Shown here in pieces: positions 35,494 to 43,501 of a stretch of 64,000 bases of DNA. This DNA is from an uncultured Marvinbryantia sp. (GTDB lineage Bacteria > Bacillota > Clostridia > Lachnospirales > Lachnospiraceae). Position 1 is the first letter of the stretch. Every line of letters starts with the position of its first letter. The DNA is taken from positions 1 through 64,000 of the forward strand of contig NZ_CAJKOX010000016.1 in the NCBI RefSeq assembly GCF_905201705.1, written 5' to 3'. A program made the position numbers and the translations under genes. Below the pieces are notes generated by a model. The model saw only the letters and a program-made list of their open reading frames with translations. It did not search any database and was not told the origin of the DNA.

Positions 35494-36159
35494 TTACCAT
35501 CCGTTGTTGATGTGATCCTGATATTCTTCCGGCGTCACCCAGTTTCCGCAGTTAGGACACTGCACAAGATCTTCTCCCGCGATCTGTGCGGCATAAGCGG
35601 CTTCTGCAGCTACGTGGTCTGCATACTGCGAGTATCCGCCGGCATCTGTAGTGTCGGGGAACCACTGGAAACAATAGGGGCACTGCGCATAGAGATTTCC
35701 ATCGGCTCCTGTCTGATAATTGTAGTCGTCTGTATAAGAATTATCCGCTGCATTGGTGGAGGACTGGATACTCTGAAGATAGCTTTCCTCCGCTGCTACA
35801 TGGGTGGAATACTCAGAGGTGCCGTCCGCCTGGAGCGTGGTGCTGAACCAGCTGTAGCAGTAAGGGCACTGCTGGGTAGCGCTCTCCGTCGTCTGAGCCT
35901 GCGTTTCTGAGGCGGCGGTCTGCGTCTGCGGCGTTTGCGTGGACGGTGTGACGCTTGTCTTTTTGACAGTTTGCTGCTGGGTTTCCGTCTGTTTTTCCGT
36001 TGTCTGTTTTTGTGTTTCTGTGACCTTTTCCGTTTCGGATGTCGTTTCTTTCACGGTCTCTGACGATGTTTCTGTTTCTGCCGGGGCCCGGCGGCAGCCG
36101 GAGAAGCCGGCAAGACAGCAGAGCGCGAGCAGCAGAAGCATATACTTACGTGCTTTCAT
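35494..36159 (-). CDS. Lipoprotein with three CPxC...H repeats
   Basis: The 221-residue protein starts with a lysine-rich hydrophobic signal ending in FSGC (Cys22), a probable lipobox, followed by a Thr/Glu/Gln/Ser-rich linker to about residue 95. Three small modules follow: CPYCYSWF...STHVAAE, CPYCFQWF...ADHVAAE and CPNCGNWVTPEEYQDHI. Each has a CPxC pair and a downstream His, like a treble-clef or rubredoxin-like zinc site, which is unexpected outside the cell. I do not recognise a named family. The gene is alone on the minus strand. Confidence 0.75.
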   Translation of the reverse strand: MKARKYMLLLLALCCLAGFSGCRRAPAETETSSETVKETTSETEKVTETQKQTTEKQTETQQQTVKKTSVTPSTQTPQTQTAASETQAQTTESATQQCPYCYSWFSTTLQADGTSEYSTHVAAEESYLQSIQSSTNAADNSYTDDYNYQTGADGNLYAQCPYCFQWFPDTTDAGGYSQYADHVAAEAAYAAQIAGEDLVQCPNCGNWVTPEEYQDHINNGW

Positions 36160-36282
36160 TTTGATATCTCCCCTTTAAAAACTTCTGATAATTTTAGTAT
36201 AGACCAGATATTTCTGAAAATCAAGAAAAGTTCTTGCGAATTTTGCGTGCCTGCCCTATAATTTAACGTGAAAGGAGGAACG

Positions 36283-36717
36283 ATGACAAAACGCGAATTT
36301 TTAGATACCCTGCGTATGCAGCTGGAGGGCGAGCTGAGTCCTTCACAGATCGAGGGGCATCTTCATTATTATGATGAATATATTTCCGAGGCGACTGCAG
36401 CCGGGCGCAGAGAGAGTGATGTGCTGGATGAGCTGGGCAGTCCTGTTTTTATTGCCAAGACCCTGCTGGAGACGGCGCAGCCTGCGGACAGCGGCGAGTA
36501 CTACGAGGAAGCGCCGCGGCAGGAGGAATTTCAGGGAAGGGTGCACACCTGGAGGATTCATCCGCTGGTGGCAAAGTGGGTATTTCCGATCGTCGGGATC
36601 GCGATCGTTCTGCTTCTTCTGTGGCTGATCGGTTCCGTTGCCGCGTTTGCCCTCCGCTTTTTTGTGCCGATCCTTCTGATCGTGCTTGTGATATCAATTT
36701 TCAGGAGACGTAACTGA
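36283..36717 (+). CDS. DUF1700 (HAAS-domain) membrane protein
   Basis: The 144-residue protein has the N-terminal helical HAAS signature (MTKREFLDTLRMQLEGELSP...YYDEYISEA...LGSP) and two C-terminal transmembrane helices (about 105-140). DUF1700 proteins are often co-encoded with PadR regulators or membrane sensors; here none is adjacent and the gene overlaps thrE by one base (TGATG). ATG 36283 follows AAAGGAGGAACG. Confidence 0.85.
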   Translation: MTKREFLDTLRMQLEGELSPSQIEGHLHYYDEYISEATAAGRRESDVLDELGSPVFIAKTLLETAQPADSGEYYEEAPRQEEFQGRVHTWRIHPLVAKWVFPIVGIAIVLLLLWLIGSVAAFALRFFVPILLIVLVISIFRRRN

Positions 36718-37496
36718 TGGAAAATCAACTGACAGACTATAAGCTGCTGCTGGATACGGCAGTGCTTGCCGGACAGATCATGCTGAGCAGCGGCGCGGAG
36801 ATTTACCGCGTGGAGGATACCATTCACCGGATCCTATCCGTGTCCGGCCTGAAATCCGCGGAGGCATATGTCACGGCCACCGGGCTGATCGTCACGCTGG
36901 ACAACCCGGACATGGATTCCATGACGGTCGTGAAGCGTATCCGCAACCGGGACACTAATCTGAACAGAATAGCAAAGACAAATGAGATCTCCCGCCGGTT
37001 TTGTGCGGGAGAAATGTCGTTAAAGGAGGCGTTTTCAGGGCTGAAGCATATGGAGATGCACACCTATGCGCTCTGGCAGAAGAATATCGCCATCGTCGTG
37101 GTGGCGGCGGCGTTCTCCATCCTGCTCGGCGGCACAGTCGCCGACGGCATTGCGGCTGGCGTCACGGGCGTTGTGCTGGCGGCGGTGCTGCTTCTTTGCG
37201 GGAAGCTGCAGCTCAATGCATTTATGGAAAATATGCTGTGCGCGCTGATGATCGGCGTTACGGCACTGCTTCTGCAGGCAGTTTGCTATCCGCCGCTCGA
37301 TGTGGATATGGTGATCGTCGGCGGCATCATGCCGATCGTGCCGGGTGCGGCGCTGACCACGGCTGTGCGCGATACGCTGCAGGGCGACTATGTGGCAGGC
37401 GGGGCAAAGATTCTGGAAGCGCTACTGAAGGCGGCGGCGATCGTGATCGGCGCCGGAGCGGCGACCCTGCTGATGAGAGGAGTGGGCATATGCTGA
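36717..37496 (+). CDS. Threonine/serine exporter, large (ThrE/DUF1212) subunit
   Basis: The 259-residue protein has an N-terminal cytoplasmic part (LDTAVLAGQIMLSSGAEIYRVEDTI, the family signature) and five transmembrane helices from about residue 120. In split ThrE systems this subunit pairs with a small DUF3815 protein, which is encoded immediately downstream with a 7-base overlap. Export of threonine, serine or related amino acids is inferred from the family. Confidence 0.88.
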   Translation: MENQLTDYKLLLDTAVLAGQIMLSSGAEIYRVEDTIHRILSVSGLKSAEAYVTATGLIVTLDNPDMDSMTVVKRIRNRDTNLNRIAKTNEISRRFCAGEMSLKEAFSGLKHMEMHTYALWQKNIAIVVVAAAFSILLGGTVADGIAAGVTGVVLAAVLLLCGKLQLNAFMENMLCALMIGVTALLLQAVCYPPLDVDMVIVGGIMPIVPGAALTTAVRDTLQGDYVAGGAKILEALLKAAAIVIGAGAATLLMRGVGIC

Positions 37497-37930
37497 TACA
37501 GATAATCGGAGCGTTTATTGCAATCGTGGCATTCTCTATTGTGATCGAGACGCCGAAAAAATTTCTGATATACTGCGGACTGACGGGAGCCGTCGGCTGG
37601 GCGGTCTATCTGGCGGTCAACGCAGGCTATGGACCGATATGGGGAAACTTTGTCAGCGCGCTGGTGATCTCGCTGATGTCGCATCTGTTTGCGCGAATAC
37701 TGAAAACGCCGGTGACCATTTTTCTGATCTCCGGGATCCTTACGCTGGTGCCCGGAGCGACAATGTATCATACCGGCTATGAGTTGTTTATGGGGAATAT
37801 GGAAGAAGCGGCTTCTTATCTTGCGCTCACCGCGCAGATCGCGGGAGTGATCGCGCTGGCGATCTTTATCATGGATTCGGTCTTTCAGACACTGAAGAAG
37901 CTGTCGTCATGTTCCGGCGAAAAAACGTGA
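37490..37930 (+). CDS. Threonine/serine exporter, small (DUF3815) subunit
   Basis: The 146-residue protein has four hydrophobic segments and the ThrE_2 motif ISGILTLVPGATMYHTGYEL. It begins at ATG 37490, seven bases inside the end of the larger exporter gene, and matches the usual length of the DUF3815 subunit. Confidence 0.88.
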   Translation: MLIQIIGAFIAIVAFSIVIETPKKFLIYCGLTGAVGWAVYLAVNAGYGPIWGNFVSALVISLMSHLFARILKTPVTIFLISGILTLVPGATMYHTGYELFMGNMEEAASYLALTAQIAGVIALAIFIMDSVFQTLKKLSSCSGEKT

Positions 37931-37960
37931 AACAGCAGGTAGGGGAGCTACCTGCTGTTT
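37930..37960. terminator. 13-bp hairpin after the exporter genes
   Basis: AAACAGCAGGTAG (37930-37942) pairs perfectly with 37948-37960 over a five-base loop. No T-run follows on the plus strand. It overlaps the last base of the stop codon. Confidence 0.6.
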
Positions 37961-38121
37961 CGAGGGGAGTATAAATAATTAATAAGGGGTCGTAAGAGAT
38001 ATTCTCTCTTACAAAGGGAATTATAATATATTATGGAAAAAATTGCAATACATATTTTCAAAAATATTAAGGAATAATAAGGTTTGTAACTAAAAGTTAA
38101 CAAACCAGGAGGTTGAAAGTC

Positions 38122-38322
38122 ATGGCAAAGAATAAGAATATGCACGAATCCAACGCGACAAACTGCGGTTATAACAGCACAAACAGCACAAACGGCATGA
38201 ACAGCACGAACGCTAACAACAGCACCAACAGCACGAACAGCCAGAACAAAGCGCAGAACAGAGTGCAGAATAAGACCAGCAACGCACAGTCTCAGAACCG
38301 CACCACGAACTGCGACTATTAA
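38122..38322 (+). CDS. Small Asn/Ser/Thr-rich protein
   Basis: The 66-residue protein (MAKNKNMHESNATNCGYNST...) is dominated by Asn, Ser, Thr and Gln with NST-type repeats and two Cys in NCGY and NCDY near the two ends. AGGAGG at 38107-38112 favours ATG 38122. A strong terminator follows, so it is a monocistronic, probably abundant product. Low-complexity proteins of this kind are seen in spore-forming Firmicutes; a spore-coat or storage role is only a guess. Confidence 0.75.
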   Translation: MAKNKNMHESNATNCGYNSTNSTNGMNSTNANNSTNSTNSQNKAQNRVQNKTSNAQSQNRTTNCDY

Positions 38323-38344
38323 ACGGCAGGCAGCAGGAAAGATG

Positions 38345-38376
38345 CGTCGGGGAAATCACTCCCCGGCGTATTTTTT
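38345..38376 (+). terminator. Intrinsic terminator after the Asn-rich gene
   Basis: A 9-bp stem CGTCGGGGA/TCCCCGGCG (38345-38353 and 38360-38368) is followed by TATTTTTT. Confidence 0.92.
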
Positions 38377-38501
38377 GTTGCCATGTATCCGAAAGGCGAT
38401 GCCCTCCTGCAGGTGACATTGTATTTTAATATCGCCGGAAGTACAGGAACGGCCTCCCACCGTCTGCATAGAATAGAATATACTGACAGGGAGTGTTTGC
38501 C

Positions 38502-38807
38502 ATGAAATTTGAAATGATTACACCGGTGCAGTTAGAGCGATACGTGGGTGATCCGGACGCTCTCATCATAGATCTGCGGACTCCGGCCGAGTATCGGGAG
38601 CGCCATATCCGGGGAGCCGTCAATGTTCCCTACGAAAAATTGCAGGGCAATTATATGTTTCCGATGGATATGTCCCTCATTCTTTACTGCGAGCGCGGCG
38701 CTTCCAGTATGTCTGCGGCGAAGGAACTGGCAGAAAAAGGATATCAGGTAAAAACGGTGGTCGGCGGCTTCCGCGCATACCGCGGCAAAATGACAGAGAC
38801 ATATTGA
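38502..38807 (+). CDS. Single-domain rhodanese-like protein
   Basis: The 101-residue protein shows LIIDLRTPAEYRERHIRGAVNVPYE and the active-site loop YCERGASSMSAAKEL with Cys near residue 63, followed by VVGGFRAYRG. It can carry sulfane sulfur on that Cys. ATG 38502 follows ACAGGGAG. It stands alone between a terminator and the methyltransferase gene. Confidence 0.9.
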   Translation: MKFEMITPVQLERYVGDPDALIIDLRTPAEYRERHIRGAVNVPYEKLQGNYMFPMDMSLILYCERGASSMSAAKELAEKGYQVKTVVGGFRAYRGKMTETY

Positions 38808-38933
38808 CAGGAAAGAGCGCAATTTGATACAATTTACGTGATGCTTCAGTGACGGCCCCTTTATCGCGGAGACGCGAAATTCTGGCAGGAGCCAAAAGAC
38901 CGGGCATTAAAAAAGTTTGCACAGGGCGAAAAC

Positions 38934-40100
38934 ATGAAAACAGTGGAATTGATTGCACCGTGCCATTTTGGGATGGAAGCGGTTTTAAAAAGAGAGATAC
39001 AGGACCTTGGCTATGAGATCAGCGAGGTGGAAAACGGAAAGGTAACGTTTGTGGGAGATATGGAAGCGATCTGCTACGCCAATATCTTCCTGCGCACGGC
39101 GGAACGCATCCTGCTGAAGGTGGGCAGGGTGCACGCCGAGACGTTTGACGAGCTGTTTGAAAAGACAAAGGCACTGCCGTGGGAGGACTTTATTCCGCGT
39201 GACGGGAAATTCTGGGTGGCGAAGGCGACGTCTATCAAGAGTAAGCTGTTCAGTCCCTCGGATATCCAGTCGATCATGAAAAAAGCGATGGTGGAGCGTC
39301 TGAAGACGGTCTATCATCAGGAATGGTTTGCGGAGAGCGGGGCATCTTATCCGGTGCGCGTATCCTTCATGAAGGATGAGGCGGTGATCGGGCTTGACAC
39401 GTCGGGCGATTCGCTTCACAAGAGGGGCTATCGGCTGCTCACGAGCAGGGCGCCGATCACGGAGACGCTGGCAAGCGCTCTGATTTTGATGACGCCGTGG
39501 AACCGGGAGCGCATTCTGGTCGATCCTTTTTGCGGCAGTGGCACAATACCGATCGAGGCGGCGATGATCGCCGCGAACATCGCGCCGGGCATGAACCGCA
39601 GCTTCCTGGCAAACGAATGGGACAACCTGATCCCAAAGAAGCTATGGTACGGCGTTGCCGACGAGGCGGCGGAGCTGGCGGACACTACTATTTCAACGGA
39701 CATACAGGGGTATGACATCGACGGCAGCATCGTGAAGGCGGCGCGGGAGAATGCAAAGCGCGCCGGGGTGGAGAAGCTGATCCATTTTCAGCAGCGCCCG
39801 GTGAGCGAGCTGAGCCACCCGAAAAAATATGGATTTATCATCACAAATCCGCCCTACGGCGAGCGGATTTCCGAGAAGGAACAGCTTCCGCAGCTTTATC
39901 GTGAGATCGGCGAGGGGTTTGCGCGGCTGGACTGCTGGTCGGAGTATGTCATTACTTCCTACGGGGACGCGGAGAAGTACATCGGGAGGAAAGCGGATAA
40001 AAACCGGAAAATCTATAATGGAATGATGAAAACCTATCTTTATCAGTTCCTGGGACCGAAGCCTCCGCGGGCAAAGAAACAGGGGAGACAGATTGATTAA
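38934..40100 (+). CDS. THUMP-domain rRNA guanine-N2 methyltransferase (RlmL/YpsC type)
   Basis: The 388-residue enzyme has an N-terminal ferredoxin-like and THUMP region (residues 1-160) and a Rossmann methyltransferase domain with LVDPFCGSGTIPIEAA near 196 and the catalytic TNPPYGER near 303. The family makes m2G2445 in 23S rRNA. ATG 38934 follows AGGGCGAAAAC. The TTG start of the next gene overlaps its end by 8 bases. Confidence 0.92.
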   Translation: MKTVELIAPCHFGMEAVLKREIQDLGYEISEVENGKVTFVGDMEAICYANIFLRTAERILLKVGRVHAETFDELFEKTKALPWEDFIPRDGKFWVAKATSIKSKLFSPSDIQSIMKKAMVERLKTVYHQEWFAESGASYPVRVSFMKDEAVIGLDTSGDSLHKRGYRLLTSRAPITETLASALILMTPWNRERILVDPFCGSGTIPIEAAMIAANIAPGMNRSFLANEWDNLIPKKLWYGVADEAAELADTTISTDIQGYDIDGSIVKAARENAKRAGVEKLIHFQQRPVSELSHPKKYGFIITNPPYGERISEKEQLPQLYREIGEGFARLDCWSEYVITSYGDAEKYIGRKADKNRKIYNGMMKTYLYQFLGPKPPRAKKQGRQID

Positions 40101-41502
40101 AATAACAGAGAGATTATTAACGATCGTGCTGGTGTGTCTCATAGGCTATCTGGCATTTGACCTGGTACGGCAGACGGAAGGGGAAGCCGTGCCGGTCATG
40201 CAGGAGACGACGGAGCCGGGGGCACAGGGCACCATGCAGCAGATAACGGAACCTGGAGAGCAGGGCAGCATGCAGCAGACAACGGAGCCGGGGACGCAGG
40301 GCACCGCACAGGAGACGGCGGCGCTTCCGGCGCGCTACGATGCGCGGGAGGTCGGCAGGATGGCGACCGTCCGAAGCCAGGGAACGCTTGGCACCTGCTG
40401 GGCGATCACGGCGACCTCGGCGATGGAAGCCTATTTTCTCCCGCAGGAACGGTGGGTGTTTTCGCCGGATCATTTGTCGCTGAGGAACAGTTTTTCCAAG
40501 GGTCAGAATGACGGCGGCGCTTACACGATGGCGATGGCGTACCTTGCCGCCTGGCAGGGACCGGTGCTGGAGGAGGATGATCCCTATGGGGACGGCTATT
40601 CGCCGGAAAATCTTGCCGCCGTGAAGCATGTGCAGGAAATACAGATGTTCAAAAATAAGGATTATGACGCGATAAAGCGGGCGGTTTATCAGTATGGGGC
40701 GGTGCAGTCTGCCATCTACATGGATCTGGACAATGCCTTCAGCTCTTCGGTTTACTACAACCAGCTTGTGTATTCCTACCTGTACGACGGCGACGAGACT
40801 GCAAATCACGACGTGCTGATCATCGGCTGGGATGATGATTACGAGGCCTCACAGTTTAACCGGAATACGACGGAAAAGGGTGCGTTTATCTGCCAGAACA
40901 GCTGGGGAGAAAAATTTGGGGACGGCGGTGTGTTTTACGTATCCTACGCGGATCGGAATATCGGCAACCAGGCGGTCGCCTATACGAAAATGGAGGATAC
41001 GGACAACTATGACCATATCTATCAGACCGATCTCTGCGGCTGGGTGGGTCAGCTCGGTTACGGGGATGAAAGCTGTTTTGCTGCAAATATATATACGGCA
41101 ATGGGAAATGAAGATCTGAAGGCGGTCGGCTTTTACGCGACCGGGCAGAATACGGAGTATGAGATCTATATCGTCGAAGATTTCGAGGATGAAGCGTCCT
41201 TTTATAAGCGCAGGAGCCTAAAGAAGGGAGCGCTTTCGGAGGCCGGCTACTACACAATAGAGCTGGAGGAGCCCCTGCAGCTGCAGCCGGGGCAGCGATA
41301 CGCCGTTGTGCTGGAAATACATACGCCGGGGAGCCAGTATCCGGTGGCGACGGAATATATGGCGGGGGAAGCGACAAAAACAGTTGATATTTCCGATGGA
41401 GAGGGGTATATTAGCCATAATGGTATTATATGGGTACGCTCGGAGGAAGAGCATCAGGCGAATGTCTGCCTGAAAGCATATACAGGAAACAGAAGGGAAT
41501 AA
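40093..41502 (+). CDS. Secreted papain-like (C1) cysteine protease
   Basis: The 469-residue protein has an N-terminal signal anchor (residues 8-26), a linker with three 12-residue TEPGxQG repeats, and a papain-fold domain: LPARYDAREVG, catalytic Cys in GTCWAITA near 101, His in ANHDVLIIGWDDD near 238, and Asn in CQNSWGEKFGDGG near 269. The C-terminal part from about 330 resembles the lectin-like domain often fused to such proteases (AVGFYATGQNTEYEIYIVEDF). The start is TTG 40093, overlapping the upstream gene, with AGGGGA upstream. It probably acts on extracellular proteins. Confidence 0.88.
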   Translation: MIKITERLLTIVLVCLIGYLAFDLVRQTEGEAVPVMQETTEPGAQGTMQQITEPGEQGSMQQTTEPGTQGTAQETAALPARYDAREVGRMATVRSQGTLGTCWAITATSAMEAYFLPQERWVFSPDHLSLRNSFSKGQNDGGAYTMAMAYLAAWQGPVLEEDDPYGDGYSPENLAAVKHVQEIQMFKNKDYDAIKRAVYQYGAVQSAIYMDLDNAFSSSVYYNQLVYSYLYDGDETANHDVLIIGWDDDYEASQFNRNTTEKGAFICQNSWGEKFGDGGVFYVSYADRNIGNQAVAYTKMEDTDNYDHIYQTDLCGWVGQLGYGDESCFAANIYTAMGNEDLKAVGFYATGQNTEYEIYIVEDFEDEASFYKRRSLKKGALSEAGYYTIELEEPLQLQPGQRYAVVLEIHTPGSQYPVATEYMAGEATKTVDISDGEGYISHNGIIWVRSEEEHQANVCLKAYTGNRRE

Positions 41503-41503
41503 C

Positions 41504-42112
41504 ATGGAGAAAAAAATAGTATTTGCTACAGGGAATGAGGGGAAAATGAAAGAGGTGCGGATGATCCTCGCGGATCTGGGCATCCCGGTGCTCTCACAGA
41601 AGGAAGCCGGCATTTCGGTGGAGGTGGAGGAGAATGGCAAAAGCTTTGCGGAAAACGCCAGGATCAAGGCCTGTGCGGTGCAGAAGCTGACGGATGCCAT
41701 CGTACTTGCGGATGATTCAGGGCTGGAGGTCGACTATCTGGACCGGGCGCCGGGCATTTATTCCGCCCGCTATATGGGGGAGCACACCTCGTACGATATT
41801 AAAAACAATCATATCCTGGAACTGCTGGCCGATGCACCGCCGGAAAAGAGGACGGCGCGTTTTGTCTGCGCGATCGCGGCGGCGCTTCCGGACGGGACCG
41901 TGCTCACAAGCGAGGGTGTGATGGAGGGTGAGATCGGCTATGAAATCGCCGGTGAAAACGGCTTTGGCTATGATCCGATTTTTTATCTGCCGCAGTACGG
42001 CTGTACATCCGCGGAAATCTCCCCGGAGCAGAAGAATGAGGTCAGCCACCGCGGCAAGGCGCTGCGGGCGATGAAAGAGCAGTTAAAAACATACTATAAT
42101 AAGGAGAAGTGA
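41504..42112 (+). CDS. HAM1/RdgB non-canonical purine NTP pyrophosphatase
   Basis: The 202-residue enzyme removes dITP/XTP from the nucleotide pool. It shows IVFATGNEGKMKEV at the N-terminus, ENGKSFAENARIKA near 45, LADDSGLEVDYLDRAPGIYSARY near 67, and GFGYDPIFYLP near 148. It starts one base after the protease stop and is followed four bases later by a phosphodiesterase gene, a pairing that is common in Firmicutes. Confidence 0.94.
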   Translation: MEKKIVFATGNEGKMKEVRMILADLGIPVLSQKEAGISVEVEENGKSFAENARIKACAVQKLTDAIVLADDSGLEVDYLDRAPGIYSARYMGEHTSYDIKNNHILELLADAPPEKRTARFVCAIAAALPDGTVLTSEGVMEGEIGYEIAGENGFGYDPIFYLPQYGCTSAEISPEQKNEVSHRGKALRAMKEQLKTYYNKEK

Positions 42113-42116
42113 GTTC

Positions 42117-42599
42117 ATGAAGATACTGATCGTCAGTGATACCCATCGCAGGGATGAGAATTTTGAAAAGGTACTTCAGATAGAAAAGCCAGTGGATCGC
42201 GTGATCCATCTGGGCGACGCGGAGGAGACAGAAGCGTACATGTGTCAGCTTGCCGGACAGCCGCTCGATATCGTGAGCGGAAATAATGATTTCTTCGGGG
42301 ATATGCCGCGGGAGAAGGAGATCATGATCGGTAAATACCGGACGCTTCTGACGCACGGACACTATTATTATGTATCCCTGGACACGAAGATGCTCGGCAG
42401 GGAGGCGCGCGCACGGGGCTTCGATATCGCGATGTACGGTCATACGCACCGACCGAAGATCGAGAAGAAGAATGATCTGGTCCTGCTCAATCCCGGAAGC
42501 CTTTCCTATCCGCGGCAGGAAGGAAGAAAGCCGAGCTATATTATCATGGAGATGGATGAAGTGGGAAACGCAGAATATACGGTCAGATACCTGGAATAG
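42117..42599 (+). CDS. YfcE/MJ0936-family metallophosphoesterase
   Basis: The 160-residue phosphodiesterase has the calcineurin-like metal motifs SDTHRRDE, HLGDAEE, SGNNDFF, LTHGHYYY and YGHTHRPKI in order, ending LLNPGSLSYPR. The family hydrolyses model phosphodiesters and possibly cyclic nucleotides; the true substrate is unknown. It is the last gene before the tRNA array. Confidence 0.92.
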   Translation: MKILIVSDTHRRDENFEKVLQIEKPVDRVIHLGDAEETEAYMCQLAGQPLDIVSGNNDFFGDMPREKEIMIGKYRTLLTHGHYYYVSLDTKMLGREARARGFDIAMYGHTHRPKIEKKNDLVLLNPGSLSYPRQEGRKPSYIIMEMDEVGNAEYTVRYLE

Positions 42600-42620
42600 C
42601 AAAAAAATATAAAAAAACTG

Positions 42621-42649
42621 TTGACTTTTTGGAAAGCCTATAATATAAT
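42621..42649 (+). promoter_or_regulatory. Strong promoter of the tRNA array
   Basis: TTGACT (42621-42626) and TATAAT (42644-42649) are 17 bp apart, placing the transcription start about 35 bases before tRNA-Pro. Confidence 0.9.
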
Positions 42650-42690
42650 TCTATTTGCGTCAATCGTGGGATGTGCAGGAGTGAAAGAAT

Positions 42691-42765
42691 CGGGGTGTGG
42701 CTCAGTTTGGCTAGAGCGCCTGGTTTGGGACCAGGAGGTCGCAGGTTCGAATCCTGTCACCCCGA
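42691..42765 (+). tRNA. tRNA-Pro (TGG)
   Basis: The acceptor CGGGGTG pairs with CACCCCG, the anticodon loop TTTGGGA gives TGG, and the T-arm GTTCGAATC is normal. CCA is not encoded. Confidence 0.97.
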
Positions 42766-42771
42766 CTTCAT

Positions 42772-42842
42772 GCGGGTGTAGTTCAATGGTAGAACACCAG
42801 CCTTCCAAGCTGGATACGTGGGTTCGATTCCCATCACCCGCT
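42772..42842 (+). tRNA. tRNA-Gly (TCC)
   Basis: The acceptor GCGGGTG pairs with CACCCGC, and the anticodon loop CTTCCAA gives TCC. The length of 71 nt without CCA is typical for tRNA-Gly. Confidence 0.97.
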
Positions 42843-42865
42843 TTGCTTTTGCGAAAAAGCATAAT

Positions 42866-42939
<74 letters not shown>

Positions 42940-42973
42940 TTTCCTTGTAAAAGGAAGCCTTATAAAAGGATAT

Positions 42974-43048
42974 GGTGGGTATAGCGCAGCTGGTTAGCGC
43001 GCCAGATTGTGGCTCTGGAGGCCAAGGGTTCGAATCCCTTTATCCACC
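42974..43048 (+). tRNA. tRNA-His (GTG)
   Basis: The acceptor GTGGGTA pairs with TATCCAC and there is an extra 5' G opposite C73, as expected for tRNA-His. The loop TTGTGGC gives GTG. Confidence 0.97.
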
Positions 43049-43067
43049 CTGCCGTTACGGCGACTGA

Positions 43068-43139
43068 TGGGCTATCGCCAAGCGGTAAGGCACAGCACTT
43101 TGACTGCTGCACTCGTTGGTTCGAATCCAACTAGCCCAG
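43068..43139 (+). tRNA. tRNA-Gln (TTG)
   Basis: The acceptor TGGGCTA pairs with TAGCCCA. The anticodon stem CAGCA/TGCTG encloses CTTTGAC, giving TTG. Confidence 0.97.
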
Positions 43140-43154
43140 TTTTATCAGATCTAT

Positions 43155-43227
43155 GGAGCATTAGCTCAGTCGGTAGAGCACTTGACTTTTAATCAAGTTG
43201 TCCGGGGTTCGAATCCCCGATGCTTCA
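43155..43227 (+). tRNA. tRNA-Lys (TTT)
   Basis: The acceptor GGAGCAT pairs with ATGCTTC with one G-U, and the anticodon stem CTTGA/TCAAG encloses CTTTTAA, giving TTT. Confidence 0.97.
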
Positions 43228-43231
43228 TCCG

Positions 43232-43266
43232 AAAAGCATTGATGTAAAGTCGATGCTTTTTGTTTT
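43232..43266 (+). terminator. Intrinsic terminator inside the tRNA array
   Basis: An 11-bp stem with one G-U (43232-43242 and 43250-43260) ends in a T-run directly after tRNA-Lys, so tRNA-Leu may be transcribed mainly by read-through or from its own promoter. Confidence 0.8.
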
Positions 43267-43301
43267 ACCCTGCAGAAAACTTCATATATAAGAAACGATA
43301 T

Positions 43302-43383
43302 GCGGATATGGCGGAATTGGCAGACGCGCAGGATTTAGGTTCCTGTGTCTTACGGCGTGCAGGTTCAAGTCCTGTTATCCGCA
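43302..43383 (+). tRNA. tRNA-Leu (TAG)
   Basis: The acceptor GCGGATA pairs with TATCCGC. The anticodon stem CAGGA/TCCTG encloses TTTAGGT, giving TAG, and a long variable arm (class II) is present. Confidence 0.97.
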
Positions 43384-43442
43384 TTTTTATTTCCGCGGAT
43401 CTTTGGACCTGTAGGCCGCGAGGACAGAAAAATCCGCCTTGC

Positions 43443-43464
43443 ATACCACCATATGTTGTGGTAT
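43443..43464. promoter_or_regulatory. Inverted repeat upstream of nrdJ
   Basis: ATACCAC (43443-43449) and GTGGTAT (43458-43464) form a perfect 7-bp dyad 38 bases before the nrdJ start. It may be an operator or an RNA hairpin. It does not match the NrdR box. Confidence 0.5.
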
Positions 43465-43501
43465 GATAAATGGGCATCAACCAAATATGGAGGAATTTGA
43501 A

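Noticed and set aside
43443..43464. NrdR box or cobalamin riboswitch upstream of nrdJ
   Set aside because: The dyad does not resemble the NrdR consensus and the 118-base gap after tRNA-Leu is too short for a cobalamin riboswitch.
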